Origin: Zygnema cylindricum
Lineage: Eukaryota > Streptophyta > Zygnematophyceae > Zygnematales > Zygnemataceae
Assembly: GCA_037447655.1 (NCBI GenBank)
Contig: JBBHKE010002736.1
Coordinates: forward strand, 38,432-102,431
Length of the DNA: 64,000 bases
Reading direction: 5' to 3'
Part shown: one piece after another, positions 46,406-57,577 of the stretch
Numbering within the stretch: position 1 is the stretch's first letter
Layout: each line of letters starts with the position of its first letter
The notes under the pieces: generated by a model
Seen by the model: the letters and a program-made list of their open reading frames with translations, nothing else
Told to the model about the DNA's origin: nothing
Databases searched by the model: none
Translations under genes and position numbers: made by a program

Positions 46406-48236
46406 GGTTATGGGCCACCATCTAGGGTGCCTACGTTCGATGGAACAGACTTCACTTATTAGGAGTTTACGATGGAGAGATTTCTTTTCGAGAAGCACTT
46501 ATGGGGAATTGTTTCGCGACAAGTGAGGTGTCCTCTATTGGTCTTTGGAGGAGATCACTATGGAGATTCATCTAGGGCTGCCTAGAAAACCAATTGAAAT
46601 TCAGATGCAACGGAAAGTGAAGGGAAAATCATAATCGTGGAAGGGGAAATAGGGGAGAAGGATAAAGGGACACCTATGGTGAGGGGAGCTAGGCTCTCGT
46701 CTACGGTTCCACTTGTGGGGGTTATAACTGAACCAAAAACTGAAGAAAATGACAAGAAAATCTGGGAATATAAAAACACTATAGCAAAACATCTCATACT
46801 TGGATATGTGTCTAAGTCCATAGCTATCACTGTTTTAAGTCTAATCAAGTCTTCGGAAATCTGGGAAACACTAACTCAGATTTACAAGAGTGAGACTATA
46901 CAGAGGCAGCGGTTAGTAAAACAAGAAATAGAGGCCTATGTTTATAAAGGCGGTAACATGATAGAGTTTTGCAATGATATTGTTGCGTTATATGTTGAGC
47001 TTGCTAGTGCGAGATATGTAGAATCTGAGAAGAGAAAGAATAATACACTAATCATGAAGCTCCCAGATGAGTACGAAGACATCATTTACCGTATGCAGGG
47101 AATGGATGTCTCCTCATGGACTTTGAGCATTACCATGGGGATAATTCTTGTGAGGGAAAGACTTTGGAGCTTCGTAGTGGAAGTGAGGGGGAGATTGCAT
47201 TTACACCTGGTGGTGACTGGAGGAAGCGTGATGTGAGGAACGACGGTGACGAGCGGAAGCGTAATGAGAGGAAAAAAGACAAAGGTAAACCTTATCGGAA
47301 CTTTGGTGGAAAGAGAGGGAGAAAAAAAGAAATGGGAGCTTTGAAAAAAAAAGTTTGCTTCTTTTGTAGAAACCCGGGTCACTATATGGAGGAGTGTCCT
47401 TGTTTGGAAGAGCTTAGAAGTTGGAGTGTGAATGAGGAGGAAGAAGGGGAAGAGGAGAAAGAGGATGAAGAAATCTTGGAACTTCTTCACATCGATAGAA
47501 TTGAGAAGAGAGAAAAGTACACAAAAATTCCACGTAGGCAACAGTGTGCTTTTGGAGGTATAAAGGAAGTAAAGAGAGAGGAGGTACTTGAGGATGTTGA
47601 GGAGTGTAGAGTGGATGACTTAGAAATGAGAAAGTGAGATCTAGGATCTATAAGTGAAAACGGGAAAGATAAAATTAATGAGGATAATTTTCAGATATTT
47701 TGGAAAAAGAAAACTGGTTGGAAAGGGAGACTTCTACAAATTCCGAGGAAAGGGGAGAAGTGAAACTAAAAGGGGTTTTAAAGGATAGGGGAGAAGAGGA
47801 ATATCGAATGAAAGGTTTAGGGGAGGCGAAATATTTATTGGGAATAAATTTAGAAAGTGAGAGTGAGGAAAGTTTAATTTTTGGGGGTAATGGGTTTAAC
47901 ATCACTGAAGGGAGTGATGGCATTTATGAAGGTGTGTCTGTAAAAGGGTTGGCACCTAGGCATGTGTTGCAGATTGGAGATGGGGCTAGCTGTTTGAATT
48001 GCAAGAGGGAAATCGGATTTAGTGTGGACGGAAAAGAGATGAGGTGGATAATATCTTTGCTCGGATTTATGAAAAGTGGGATGCTAAATATAACGTATGA
48101 TCAACTAGATGGAATGTTTATTTCAGCTCATTTAATGGACCTTACTAAATATGAGGGTGTTGTATTAAAGTTTTATGAAAGGAAAAGGAAGAGGAAAAGG
48201 AAAATGGGAAGGGAATGTTTGTTTATTTGTTTGTAA
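46388..48236 (+). pseudogene. Pol-less copy 2: gag with RT and RNase H remnants
   Basis: Same organisation as the intact 625-codon ORF of copy 3 but with a stop early in gag and frameshifts near 47130 and 47640. Visible pieces: gag core (IWEYKNTIAKHLILGYVSKS, YVYKGGNMIEFCNDIVALYV), zinc knuckle CFFCRNPGHYMEEC (~47359-47400), protease-leader remnant TKIPRRQQCAFGGI, RT remnant YRMKGLGEAKYLLGINLESE, RNase H remnant HVLQIGDGASCLNCKRE and RWIISLLGFMKSGM, then a Lys/Arg-rich tail. Confidence 0.85.
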
Positions 48237-48271
48237 CAAGTAAAAGGAAATAGACTAGAAAATAAGGGGAG

Positions 48272-49448
48272 TGTTGATATTTGAGTATTTTTTAGGTCTT
48301 TATTTAGGATAAGAAAAGAGCAGAGGCATTCTGCCTTTGACTCCGTTCTCTAAGCCCCCAAACTTGTTGTAGTCACTGAAGGTTGGAGAGGGAGCTAGAG
48401 CCATGGCAACCTAAGCTCCCTAGAGAGACGGAGTAGATAATGGTATGAATACTAAAGAGATACCTGACAGACCCAGGATTTGATCTTGGTACCTATCGTC
48501 TGTCACACAACCTGTAGCCGCTAGCTTTATCTGTTTAGTCTAGGACTAGTGCTAGGACATATATAGTTTGATAATTATATAAACATGTACGCGTAGACGA
48601 ATTCATTTAACGGCGCAAATAAATTCTTAGTACATAGATACTGTTTAGAGTAGTACGGATTACGGTACTTCGCGAAACTAATACCGTGCATTTGTTTCGA
48701 CAGCGAAACAAATACCGCGCACATATTTTTGACGGAGAGAATTGAATGCTGGATTTAATCGACTGCTGTGGTGCGAGCCGAGATTCCGGAATGGACGCCT
48801 TAGCGTTTTCTGACGCCGCCACTCCGGATGGCACGTGGAAATGCGCTGGAGGATTGCGAAATCTTCGGAACACAAGAAAACAAGTTTGATGTGACAGTTG
48901 TCACCTGTATAGTCATGTCGTACAGTTGCCGTACAGAAAGTACTCCGGCGCTTGTACTTATTTGTACGGTACAGTCCTGTGAATGGCGCCGTACTTCAGT
49001 AGAAGGGGTTTAGAGAGGGGTTTTAGGACTTAGAATATTTATGGTATGTAGCTGCCTCTCCCAGAGAGCACCTTGTATAAATAGCAAACTTTGGCCAGCC
49101 ATAATTATCAATTGAGTTGACCATTTTCAGTGATTCTTTTTGCTGCGGACTCACGAGAGTCTAGGATATACAAGAACGTAGTCAGTCAGAGTTTTTTCTT
49201 GCTTGGTGGCTACATTTCTAAGGGAAAGTCAAAGTGGGTGAATGTGTCCAAATCTCATATTCTGACTTTGCATTCTGTGGTGGAACTGAGCACACAGAAA
49301 GTCTTATTTCACAAGGGTGAAGCTGTAATGGGGTTTTGATTATCAAGGGATCATTCATTTGCATTTATATAAACTAAGAGTCGGCACTATCTAGATTAGC
49401 TTCTTTTGATATGCAATTCTGTGTGGCAATGGAGCCCATAAAATTTCA
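48272..49448 (+). mobile_element. 3' LTR of pol-less copy 2
   Basis: 1177 bp, TGTTGATATTTGAG to TAAAATTTCA, preceded by the AAAATAAGGGGAG polypurine tract. U3 with TGTAC clusters and a CACGTGG box; in the hairpin block the first stem reads TCAA/TTGA. Confidence 0.88.
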
Positions 49449-51925
49449 AAATCTACCAACTCCCATGTATTTGCTTCCATGATGGAGGACATTTCTTCAT
49501 TTATAGCCGTGATCCTCGGGCTACCTTCTGGGGTATTTATGGCCCTTAAGTATGTTTGATGTTCATCCGGATGTGATATCTTTGTGAGTTGGTTGTTTGT
49601 TTGTCGTTCTTGAAGTCCTTCACTACTTCGTCTTCCTCCTTCAAAATTTGACGTCGGTATGGAAGGCATCTTCGGGTTCCGTTTCGCAATATCTTCAGCT
49701 CCCATATCTTCGAATTTTGGTGCCTTATCAAGCTCCTCATCGGTTTCCACTTCATATTGTGGTGTTACCTCGGTTGTTGTTCTTTCCTCCTTCTCCTTCG
49801 GTAGATCTGCAAATTTTTCTTTTCCCCCCCTCTTTTTCTTCATTTCCAAAATCAAGGTCAAAAAACTGATCCGGTTCAAATCTGATTTTTACTTCCTTAT
49901 TATATTTGAATGGATCAATGGACTTTACTTCATCCATCACCACTATGTGTTTTACCAAAATGATATCTCTCTTTTTCAAGTCATACACTCGGTATTCTTT
50001 TGTGCTCTAATCATATCCTAAAAGATATCATGGTTTCCCTCTTCTCTCAAGTTTCCATTTAGTCTTATTGCAATCCAAACTGTAGACTTGACTTCCGAAC
50101 ACTCTTAAAACTAGACAAATCTGGCTTTCTTCCTCTCCACCTCTCATACGGAATTTCCTCCTTATTTACTCAAGTTATGACTCTAATTTTGATGAAATTA
50201 GCATAGTTCATGGACTCGGCCCAAAATTGCAATCCTATACTATTATCAGTTAACATACTTCTGGACATATCTCCTAAAGTTCTATTCATTCTTTTCACTA
50301 ATCCATTTTGTTCCAGATTATGGGGAACAATTTTCTCATGATGAATTTCTTCTTCTTTAAGAAATTCTTCAAATTCCCTTGAGGTAAATTCTTTCCAATT
50401 ATCACTACTTATATCTTTTATTGAGGAATCATGTATTTTTTCACTCCATACTTTATACTCTTTGAAACATCTTAATACCTCTAACATATGCCTAAGAAAA
50501 TATACCTTAGTGTATCTAGACAAATCATCTGTGATGGTTAACATCCATCTCTTCCCCCCATGTGAAGCATACCTAGCAGGTCCCGAAACATCAATGTGAA
50601 TTAGATCCAATACTTTCTCTCTTTTGAATGTGGTTGCCTTTGGAAATGGAAGTCTATGAATCTTTCCTTGGGCATATCCAGTGCAATCGTCTGAGGTCTC
50701 ATCATCCTCAAAATCAATATCATCCACCCTTCCTTTTTTCTTCATTTTCTTTAATCTATCTAGATGCACATGCCCTAACCTTCTATGCCAAAGCATCATA
50801 TCACTTGCACACGAGTAGAAAACACTATTTTCATTGCAAAGTACAATTTTGAACATTCCTTGACTGCCCTTCTTTGCTATGAAATAGACCACATTATCAA
50901 ACCTTGTTGTGAAGTTTCCTTTCTTAGTTCCCGTTTCAAACTCATTTTCATAAAGGACAGCTATAGAGACGAGGTTCTTGCTAAGCTGTGGAAAGTAAAT
51001 AACATCTCAGAGTGTTACAATTGACTCCTTTCCATCAACTAAAACCTTTAAGTCAATAGTTCAAACAAGTTTTGTGGTTTCTACTCTAACATCTCCGTAC
51101 TCTATCTCAACTGTTGGGATCTTTCTAAGTTTAGTGAACCACCTCTTATCTTTTCACATATGCATTGAGGCCTCTGAGTCTATGATCCACCCATCCTCGG
51201 GTGGGTCCCTCTTACCTCCGAAAGCACACTTTTGTCTCCATGGAATGTCGACATGCATATCAATGGTTTTCGGATTAAGAAAAAGCTCCTCAAGCTCTTT
51301 TTCCGGTTCGGTTGCTTCGTCCTCTTCCTCGTTATGAACATGTTTCAAAAAATCCTTTTTCTTTCCTCCATCCCTTGAGGTTCCTTGTCCATCTTTCAGT
51401 CGGTGATCTGCAAGTTTGACACTATCTACCATTTAGTGGCCCGGTTTATTGCAGAGGTGACATAGTCCTCCTCAAGGAGTTCCTATCCCCTATTGATCAA
51501 ACCTGCCACCCCGTTGTCCTCTTCCTCCAATGTTTTGATAGGGATCTTTCCTTTTCTCTTCATCATGCTTTAGCCAATCAGATCTTCCACACAATGCTTG
51601 GACACTAAGACTCCCTCTCCTACGTTCTCTGGTGCTTTTTTTCACTAAAATCATTCCCACTATCCAATTGCTATCTCCAATTTCCTACAATCAATTAATG
51701 ATATTCTTATACTCTTCACGTAGTTTCATCATCAATGTATTTACTCTTTGTCTCTCGGACCATGAGTTACCTACACTCTCTAGTCCTTCAAATAATGCTC
51801 TTAAATCATTGCAATAATCATTCGTACTTCCTCCCTTAAAACTATAGGCAACAATCTTATTTTCTGCCAGCTGTTGCTGTTGGAATGATCTACTCTTATA
51901 TTTGTTTACTAGAGATACCAAAAAT
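49449..51925 (-). pseudogene. Element D: gag, protease, integrase and RT start
   Basis: Minus strand. Gag: 51921-51691 (SLVNKYKSRSFQQQQLAENK) and zinc-knuckle remnant CHLCNKPGH whose last Cys is Ser. Protease: 51432-51154 with DSEA in place of DSGA. Integrase: 50892-50170 with WHRRLGHVHLDRLKKM, LIHIDVSGPARYASHGG, SSDNWKEFTSREFEEF and a plausible third acidic residue in KEEEIHHE. Linker and RT start: 49988-49449 (AINEEMSSIMEANTWELVD). The first ~100 residues of gag and the primer-binding site are deleted. Confidence 0.82.
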
Positions 51926-52061
51926 TATAGGGGCTCCATTGCCACACAGAATTTGCATATCAAAAGAAGCTAATCTAGATAGTGCCAACTCCAAGTTTAT
52001 ATAAACCCAATTGATCCATTACAACTTCACCCCTGTGAAATAAGACTTTCTGTGTGCTCAG
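51926..52061 (-). mobile_element. 5' LTR fragment of element D
   Basis: The end of an LTR of the TGTTGATATTTG type (contains the complement of TTCTGTGTGGCAATGGAGCC), cut at 52061 by the + LTR of element E. Confidence 0.7.
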
Positions 52062-53112
52062 TGTAGAAATTGATGGTTCTTTTAGTATTTTCTAGGTCTA
52101 AAATAAAGTGCAAAAAAAGAAGCCGAGGTAGTCTGTCTCTAACTTCTCTCTCCTACTCCCACACTTGTTGCATTCACTGAGAAGTTGGAGAGGAAGCTAG
52201 TGCCATAGCTGCCTATGATATCCAAAGATTTATGGGGTAGTAAAGTAGTTGATTTACCAAAAGGAAAGCTATTGGTCACAGGATTTGATCCTGGTACCTA
52301 CGGATAGGTAATGCCGCCGGTAGCCGGTAGCCTCATCCATTTAGTCTAGGATTAGTGGTAGACAATATAGGGTTTATTAAAAATATAAACGTTAACATAT
52401 AGGCTAATTCATTTAACGACAACTATATACGGGATATATAGAGTGAGTTATGAAAAGTACAGATTACGAGTACAGAAGAGAAATAAGTACCGTGCATTTG
52501 TTTCGATAGCAAAACAAATACATCGCAAATATTTATAACAGCTATGATAGAAATCAGCATTCAATCAGACGGCCGGAAAGAATGTCGAGATTGCGGAAGA
52601 AGATTTCGGCGGTTTATGGTCGCCGCCACATCGGATGACACGTGGCACCACGACATTGGATTTCGGCATCTCCATGGATTACGGAAACGAATCCAGATAA
52701 GACACGTGTCGACATTTTGGTCATGTCGTACAATGGTCGTACATAAAGTACACCGGCAGCTGTACCTTTCTATACGGTACAGTAATATGACTGGTGCCGT
52801 ACGTTAGTAGATAGAGTTTTAGAGAGAGATAGGAATCAGAAAAATTTGGTAGATAGGACCCTCTCTCCTAGAGAGATTTTGTACAAAGGGTCAACTTTGA
52901 CCCTCCATAACTTACTCCTCAGGGGAGAAAATTCAGAGATTCTTTTTGTTATCGACTTGCGCGTGTCTTCCCTTCACACGAGTGTAGGTGGTAAGAGTTT
53001 TTGTCTGCCAAGGTGGCAGTTATTCTTCTTGAAAAACGAAGAGGTTAGGGTTATGCTAGAGGCTTCTAGCAAGCTATCCATTCTGAAGACCTATGGAGGT
53101 CTCACCGTTGCA
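52062..53112 (+). mobile_element. 5' LTR of copia element E
   Basis: 1051 bp, TGTAGAAATTGATGG to TCACCGTTGCA, followed by GGTTATGGGCCCACC (53113-53127). Same family as A and C. The gag ATG (53094) is in the LTR. Confidence 0.85.
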
Positions 53113-54369
53113 GGTTATGGGCCCACCCTCTAGGGTACCCATTTTTAATGGAACTTGCTTCATATACTAGAAAAGTATGATGAAAAAAGCTCTATGCGAG
53201 AAAAGGTTTTGGGGGATAGTGAGTGGACGAGTGGGGCGTCGATCAAGTCTTGGAATCCCTCCAGGGTTTGGAGGAAGCAAATTCACAAGGAAAGCAGATC
53301 CATCTTAAAAGGAGGAGACAACAAAAAGAAAGATGGTGGACAAAGCAACGGAGAAGGAGACGACCATTCCAATAGCAACTAGTTTGGCATTCATGTCACC
53401 TATTCCGAGGAACGAGGAGAATGATACTGATACCTTGGACTTCAACAATTTGGCGGCAAAGCACTTCATCCTCCGCCATCTTACTCAAGGACTTGCATTT
53501 CCTCATTTGCAGGTTAAAAAGGCATCTGATCTTTATATGGCTCTCATAAAGATGTACCGAACTGGTACGATTCAGCAACAACAGTTGGCTGATCAGAAAG
53601 TTAAAGAGTATGTATACAAATGAGGGAAGATGTTGGATTTTTGCAATAAGCTTGCTACACTTTTCATGGAGCTAAAGGGTGCCGGCAAAGATTTTAGTGA
53701 AAAAGAAATGGTTAACTGTCTACTGATAAAGTTACCCTATGAGTTGGAGAACATAGTCAACCGTGTGCATGACTTGCCGGAATCAAGGTGGATATGGAAC
53801 TTAGTGGTAGGAATGATTCTCGTTCGGGAGAATATAATTGAGATCCGAAGGGGAGGAAAGAGTGGGCAAGCCTTGACAGCTAGGTTCGATTGGATGAACA
53901 AGGATTCTCGGAGACCAGTGAAAAATTATGGAGGGGGGGAGCAGAAATTTTTGACCGACGAGTTCGAACCAAGGGCTCCTAAGGGTTTATGTCATTCCTA
54001 TAAGAAATCGAGCACTATATGGCGGAGTGCACTAAGCTAATCGAGCTTCAGTTAAAGGAGGGGCAGACTCGTGGAACCCCGAGAGGAATGAAAAAGGCCC
54101 TTGCGACATAAGTACATGAGGCGGAATCCGAGGACGATGACGATAAGCTCTTTTTGGATGAGGAGTTGGAGGCGAAAAACGAGGTCGAAATTCCACGAAG
54201 GCAGAAATGTGCTTACAGTGGATTGAAAGGTGAAGCAGGCAGGATTATAGATTCAGGTGCCTCCATGCACATGTGTAAGGATAGGCACCTGTTCCCTAAG
54301 ATAAGAAAGATTCCCACCGTAGAGATAGAGTACGGAGATGGGAGGATAGTCAGTACTACTCTTGTAGGA

Positions 54370-54499
54370 TAGGTTGATCTGAAAGTGTTACTAGAAAGAA
54401 AGACATCCATAGTAACATTCTCCCATGTATTGTTTATTGCGGAGCTGAACAAAAACCTCATCTCTAAATCTGTATTAGATGATAAGGGTTTTGATACCA
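54370..54499 (+). repeat. Left copy of 130-bp direct repeat flanking copy 3
   Basis: Starts TAGGTTGATCTGAAAGTG and ends GGGTTTTGATACCA. Identical by eye to 58906-59035 on the other side of the inserted element. Confidence 0.9.
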
Positions 54500-55671
54500 A
54501 CTCTGAGACCTCCATTGGCCCTCAGAGTATGCAGATCCAAAAGAAGCTAATCTAGATAGTGCCGACTCCAAGTTAATATAAACCCAAGTGACTGACCCCT
54601 TGACAGTCAGAACCCCAATATAGATTCACCCCTGTGAAATAACACTTTCTGTGTGCTCAGTTCCACCACAGAATGCAAAGTTAGAATATGAGATTTGGAC
54701 ACATTCACCCACTTTGACTTTCCCTTAGAAATACAGCCACCCTGGCAGACAAAAACTCTGACCGACTACACCCCTGTGTAGCCTGGACTCCCCTGAGTCC
54801 GCAGCAAAAAGAATCACTGAAAATGGTCAAGTAAATTGATAGTTATGGCTGGCCAAAGTTTGCCATTTATACAGGGTGCTCTCTGGGAGAGGCAGCTACT
54901 TACCCAGAATTTTCTAAGTCCTATCCCCTCTCTAAAACTCTATCTACTGAGGTACGGACCAATCACATTACTGTATAGTACACAAAGGTACAGATGCCGG
55001 AGTACTTTCTGTACGTACATTGTACGATGTCGCCATAGTGCGACATTTGTCATTCCCGGATTTGTTTTCTGCCGTTCCGGAAATTACGTAATCCCGTACG
55101 ATGTTGCCACGTGTCATCCGGAGTGGCGGCGTCTGCAAACCGCCAAATTATCCTTTCGCGTAGCCGGCGCTAATCACGGCCGTCCGATGTATTTCGGCAT
55201 TCAATCGTTGCCGTTGAAAATTGGTGCGCGGTATTTGTTTCGCTATCGAAACAAATGCGCGGTATCCGTTCCGTCCCCGTATTGTACTCCGTACTAATCT
55301 AAACTGTCTCTATGTACTAAATATCGTAACCCAGTTAAATGGAAAATCCTATCTCCAACTATTTGAATATTTATCAAACCCTACACGTAGTAGCACTATT
55401 CCTAGACTAAATGGACAAAGCTAACGGCTACTGGACGACTGACTGACGGTAGGTACCAGGATCAATTCCTGGGTCCGTCACATATATTTTTGGTAAACAT
55501 ACCTATATTATCAATTCCTGTCTCTCTGGAAAGCTTAGGCAGCCATGGCTCTAGCTCCCTCTCCAGCCTTCAGTGACTACGACAAGTGTGGGGGCTTGGA
55601 GAAGGGAGTCAGAGGCAGACTGCCTCTACTCTTTATCTAACAAAGACCTAGAAAATACCCAAATATCAACA
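54500..55671 (-). mobile_element. 3' LTR of pol-less copy 3
   Basis: 1172 bp, TGTTGATATTTGGG at 55671. It ends CTCAGAGT and lacks the last four bases (TTCA) seen in the partner LTR. It is preceded by the AAAATAAGGGGAG tract (55672 onward, minus strand). Confidence 0.88.
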
Positions 55672-55699
55672 CTCCCCTTATTTTCTAGTCTACTTCCTT

Positions 55700-57577
55700 T
55701 CAACTCTTACAAACAAAATAAAAACACTCCCTCCCCTTTTTCCTTTTTCTTTTCTTTTTCCTTTTATATAACTTAAGAAATATGCTCTCGTATTTAAAAC
55801 ACTGCATTAGATGAAATGAAATTATAATTGCATCACACATTTCATTTAGCATCCCACTTATCATAAATCCGAGCAAAGATTTTATCCACCTTATCTCTTT
55901 TCTATCCACACTAAATCCACTTTCCCTCTTGCAATTCAAACAACCAGCCCCATCTCCAATCTGCAACACACACCCTGAGGCTAACCCTTTTACAGGCACA
56001 CCTTCAAAAATACCATCACTCCCTTTAGTGAGGTCAAACCCATTACCCTCAAAACATGAACTTTCCTCACTCTCTCCCATGGATTTCTTTCCACTCTCAC
56101 TTTCTAAATTTATTCCCAATAAACCTTTCTCCTCCCCTAAACCTTTCATTAAGTATTCCTCTTCTTCCTTATCCTTTAAAACTCCTAGTTTCACTTCTCC
56201 CCTTTCCTCGGAATCCGTTGAAGTCTCCTTTTCCGACCAGTTTTCTTTTTCCAAAATATCTAAAAAATTCTCCTCATTATTTTTATTTTTCCCTTTTTCA
56301 ATAATTGGTCCTAGATCCGACTTACTCATTTCTAAGTCATACTTTCTACACTCCTTGACATCCACATCATGTCTAACTCCCTCAAGTACCTCCCTTCCTT
56401 TTACTTCTCTAATACCTCCAAAAGCACACTGTTGTCTTCGTGGAATTTCCGTGTACTTTTCTTTCTTCTCCATTCTACCGATGTGAAGAAGCTCTAAAAC
56501 TTTTTCATCCTCTTTCTCCTCTTCCTCTTCGTCCTCCTCATCCACATTCCAACTTCTAAGTTTTTCCAAACAAGGGCATTCCTCCATATAATGACCCGGT
56601 TCCCTACAAAAGAAGCAAACCCCTTTTTTCAAAGCTCCCGTGTCTTTTCTTCTCCCTTTTTTTCCACCAAAGTTCCGATAAGGTTTACCTTTGTCTTTCT
56701 TCCTCTCATCACGCTTCCGCTCGTCACCGCCGTTCCTCTCATCACGCTTCCGCCAATCACCACCAGCTGAAAATGCATTGACCCTGTCCTTTCCCCTACG
56801 AAGCTCCAAAGTGCTTTCCCTCACAAGAATTATCCCCATGGTAAAGCTCCAAGTCCATGAGGAGCCATCCATTGCCTGCATACGATAAATAATGCTTTCG
56901 TACTCACTTGGGAGTTTCATAAGTAGTGTATTAATCTTACCCTCCTCAGATTCTACACATCCCGCACTAGCTAGCTCAACATATAACGCAGCAATATCAT
57001 TGCAAAACTCTATCATGCTACCGCCTTTATAAACATAGGCATCTATTTCCTGTATTACTAATTGCTGCCTCTGAATAGTCTCACTCTTATAAATCTGAAT
57101 TAGTACTTCCCATATCTCTGAAGACTTGGTTAGACTTAAAAGAGTGATAGCTATCGACTTAGACACATATCTAAGTATGAGATGTTTTGCTATAGTGTTT
57201 TTGTATTCCCATATTTTTCTGTCATTTTCTTCAGTTTTAATCCCTACATGTGGTACCATAGCTGAGAGCCTAGCTCCCCTCACCATAGGTGTCCCTTTTT
57301 CCTTCTCCCCTATTTCCCCATCCACGGAAAGATTCTTCCCTTCACCTTCCGTTGCATCTGAGCTCCGGATGATATTCTGGGCAGCCTCAGATGAATCTCC
57401 ATAGTAAGCTCCTCCAAAGCCAGGTGGCGGACATCTCACTTGTCCCGAAACAATTCCCCATAAGTGCTTCTCGAAAAGCAATCCCGCCATTGTAAACTCC
57501 CAATAAGTGAAGTCTGTTCCATCGAACATAGGCACCCTAGATGGTGGGCCCATAACCTGAAACTCTGAGACCTCCAT
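55700..57577 (-). CDS. Gag fused to RT/RNase H remnants, intact 625-aa ORF
   Basis: One uninterrupted 625-codon ORF of a non-autonomous Ty1/copia element. Start ATG lies 20 bp inside the 5' LTR (MEVSEFQVMGPPSRVPMFD; QVMGP is the translated primer-binding site). Residues ~15-60: DUF4219-like FDGTDFTYWEFTMAGLLFE; ~125-245: UBN2-type gag core; 321-334: zinc knuckle CFFCREPGHYMEEC (CX2CX4HX4C, intact). Then an acidic region; protease-leader remnant EIPRRQQCAFGG without any catalytic DSGA; RT remnant MKGLGEEKGLLGINLESE (~477) without YVDD; RNase H remnant CVLQIGDGAGCLNCKRES and RWIKSLLGFM (~535-580) without catalytic acidic residues; Lys/Arg-rich tail. It should make a capsid-type protein; transposition would need enzymes supplied in trans. 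Confidence 0.85.
   Translation of the reverse strand: MEVSEFQVMGPPSRVPMFDGTDFTYWEFTMAGLLFEKHLWGIVSGQVRCPPPGFGGAYYGDSSEAAQNIIRSSDATEGEGKNLSVDGEIGEKEKGTPMVRGARLSAMVPHVGIKTEENDRKIWEYKNTIAKHLILRYVSKSIAITLLSLTKSSEIWEVLIQIYKSETIQRQQLVIQEIDAYVYKGGSMIEFCNDIAALYVELASAGCVESEEGKINTLLMKLPSEYESIIYRMQAMDGSSWTWSFTMGIILVRESTLELRRGKDRVNAFSAGGDWRKRDERNGGDERKRDERKKDKGKPYRNFGGKKGRRKDTGALKKGVCFFCREPGHYMEECPCLEKLRSWNVDEEDEEEEEKEDEKVLELLHIGRMEKKEKYTEIPRRQQCAFGGIREVKGREVLEGVRHDVDVKECRKYDLEMSKSDLGPIIEKGKNKNNEENFLDILEKENWSEKETSTDSEERGEVKLGVLKDKEEEEYLMKGLGEEKGLLGINLESESGKKSMGESEESSCFEGNGFDLTKGSDGIFEGVPVKGLASGCVLQIGDGAGCLNCKRESGFSVDRKEIRWIKSLLGFMISGMLNEMCDAIIISFHLMQCFKYESIFLKLYKRKKKRKRKKGRECFYFVCKS

Larger units (their letters stand above)
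38788..49448 (+). mobile_element. Pol-less copia copy 2, inserted in element D
   Basis: 5' LTR 38788-39042 plus 45489-46405 (split by element C), primer-binding site at 46406, gag-remnant region 46388-48236, polypurine tract before 48272, 3' LTR 48272-49448. It splits the RT of element D between ELVD (right side) and the PPDQKPIGCKWVF segment (left side). The first LTR bases are mutated (TATTCAT for TGTTGAT). Confidence 0.85.

Noticed and set aside
55929-56486. 185-codon open frame on the + strand opposite the pol-less ORF
   Set aside because: Antisense shadow of the Glu/Lys-rich Gag-remnant ORF (Ser/Pro/Phe-rich). The minus frame has the zinc knuckle and homologous copies.
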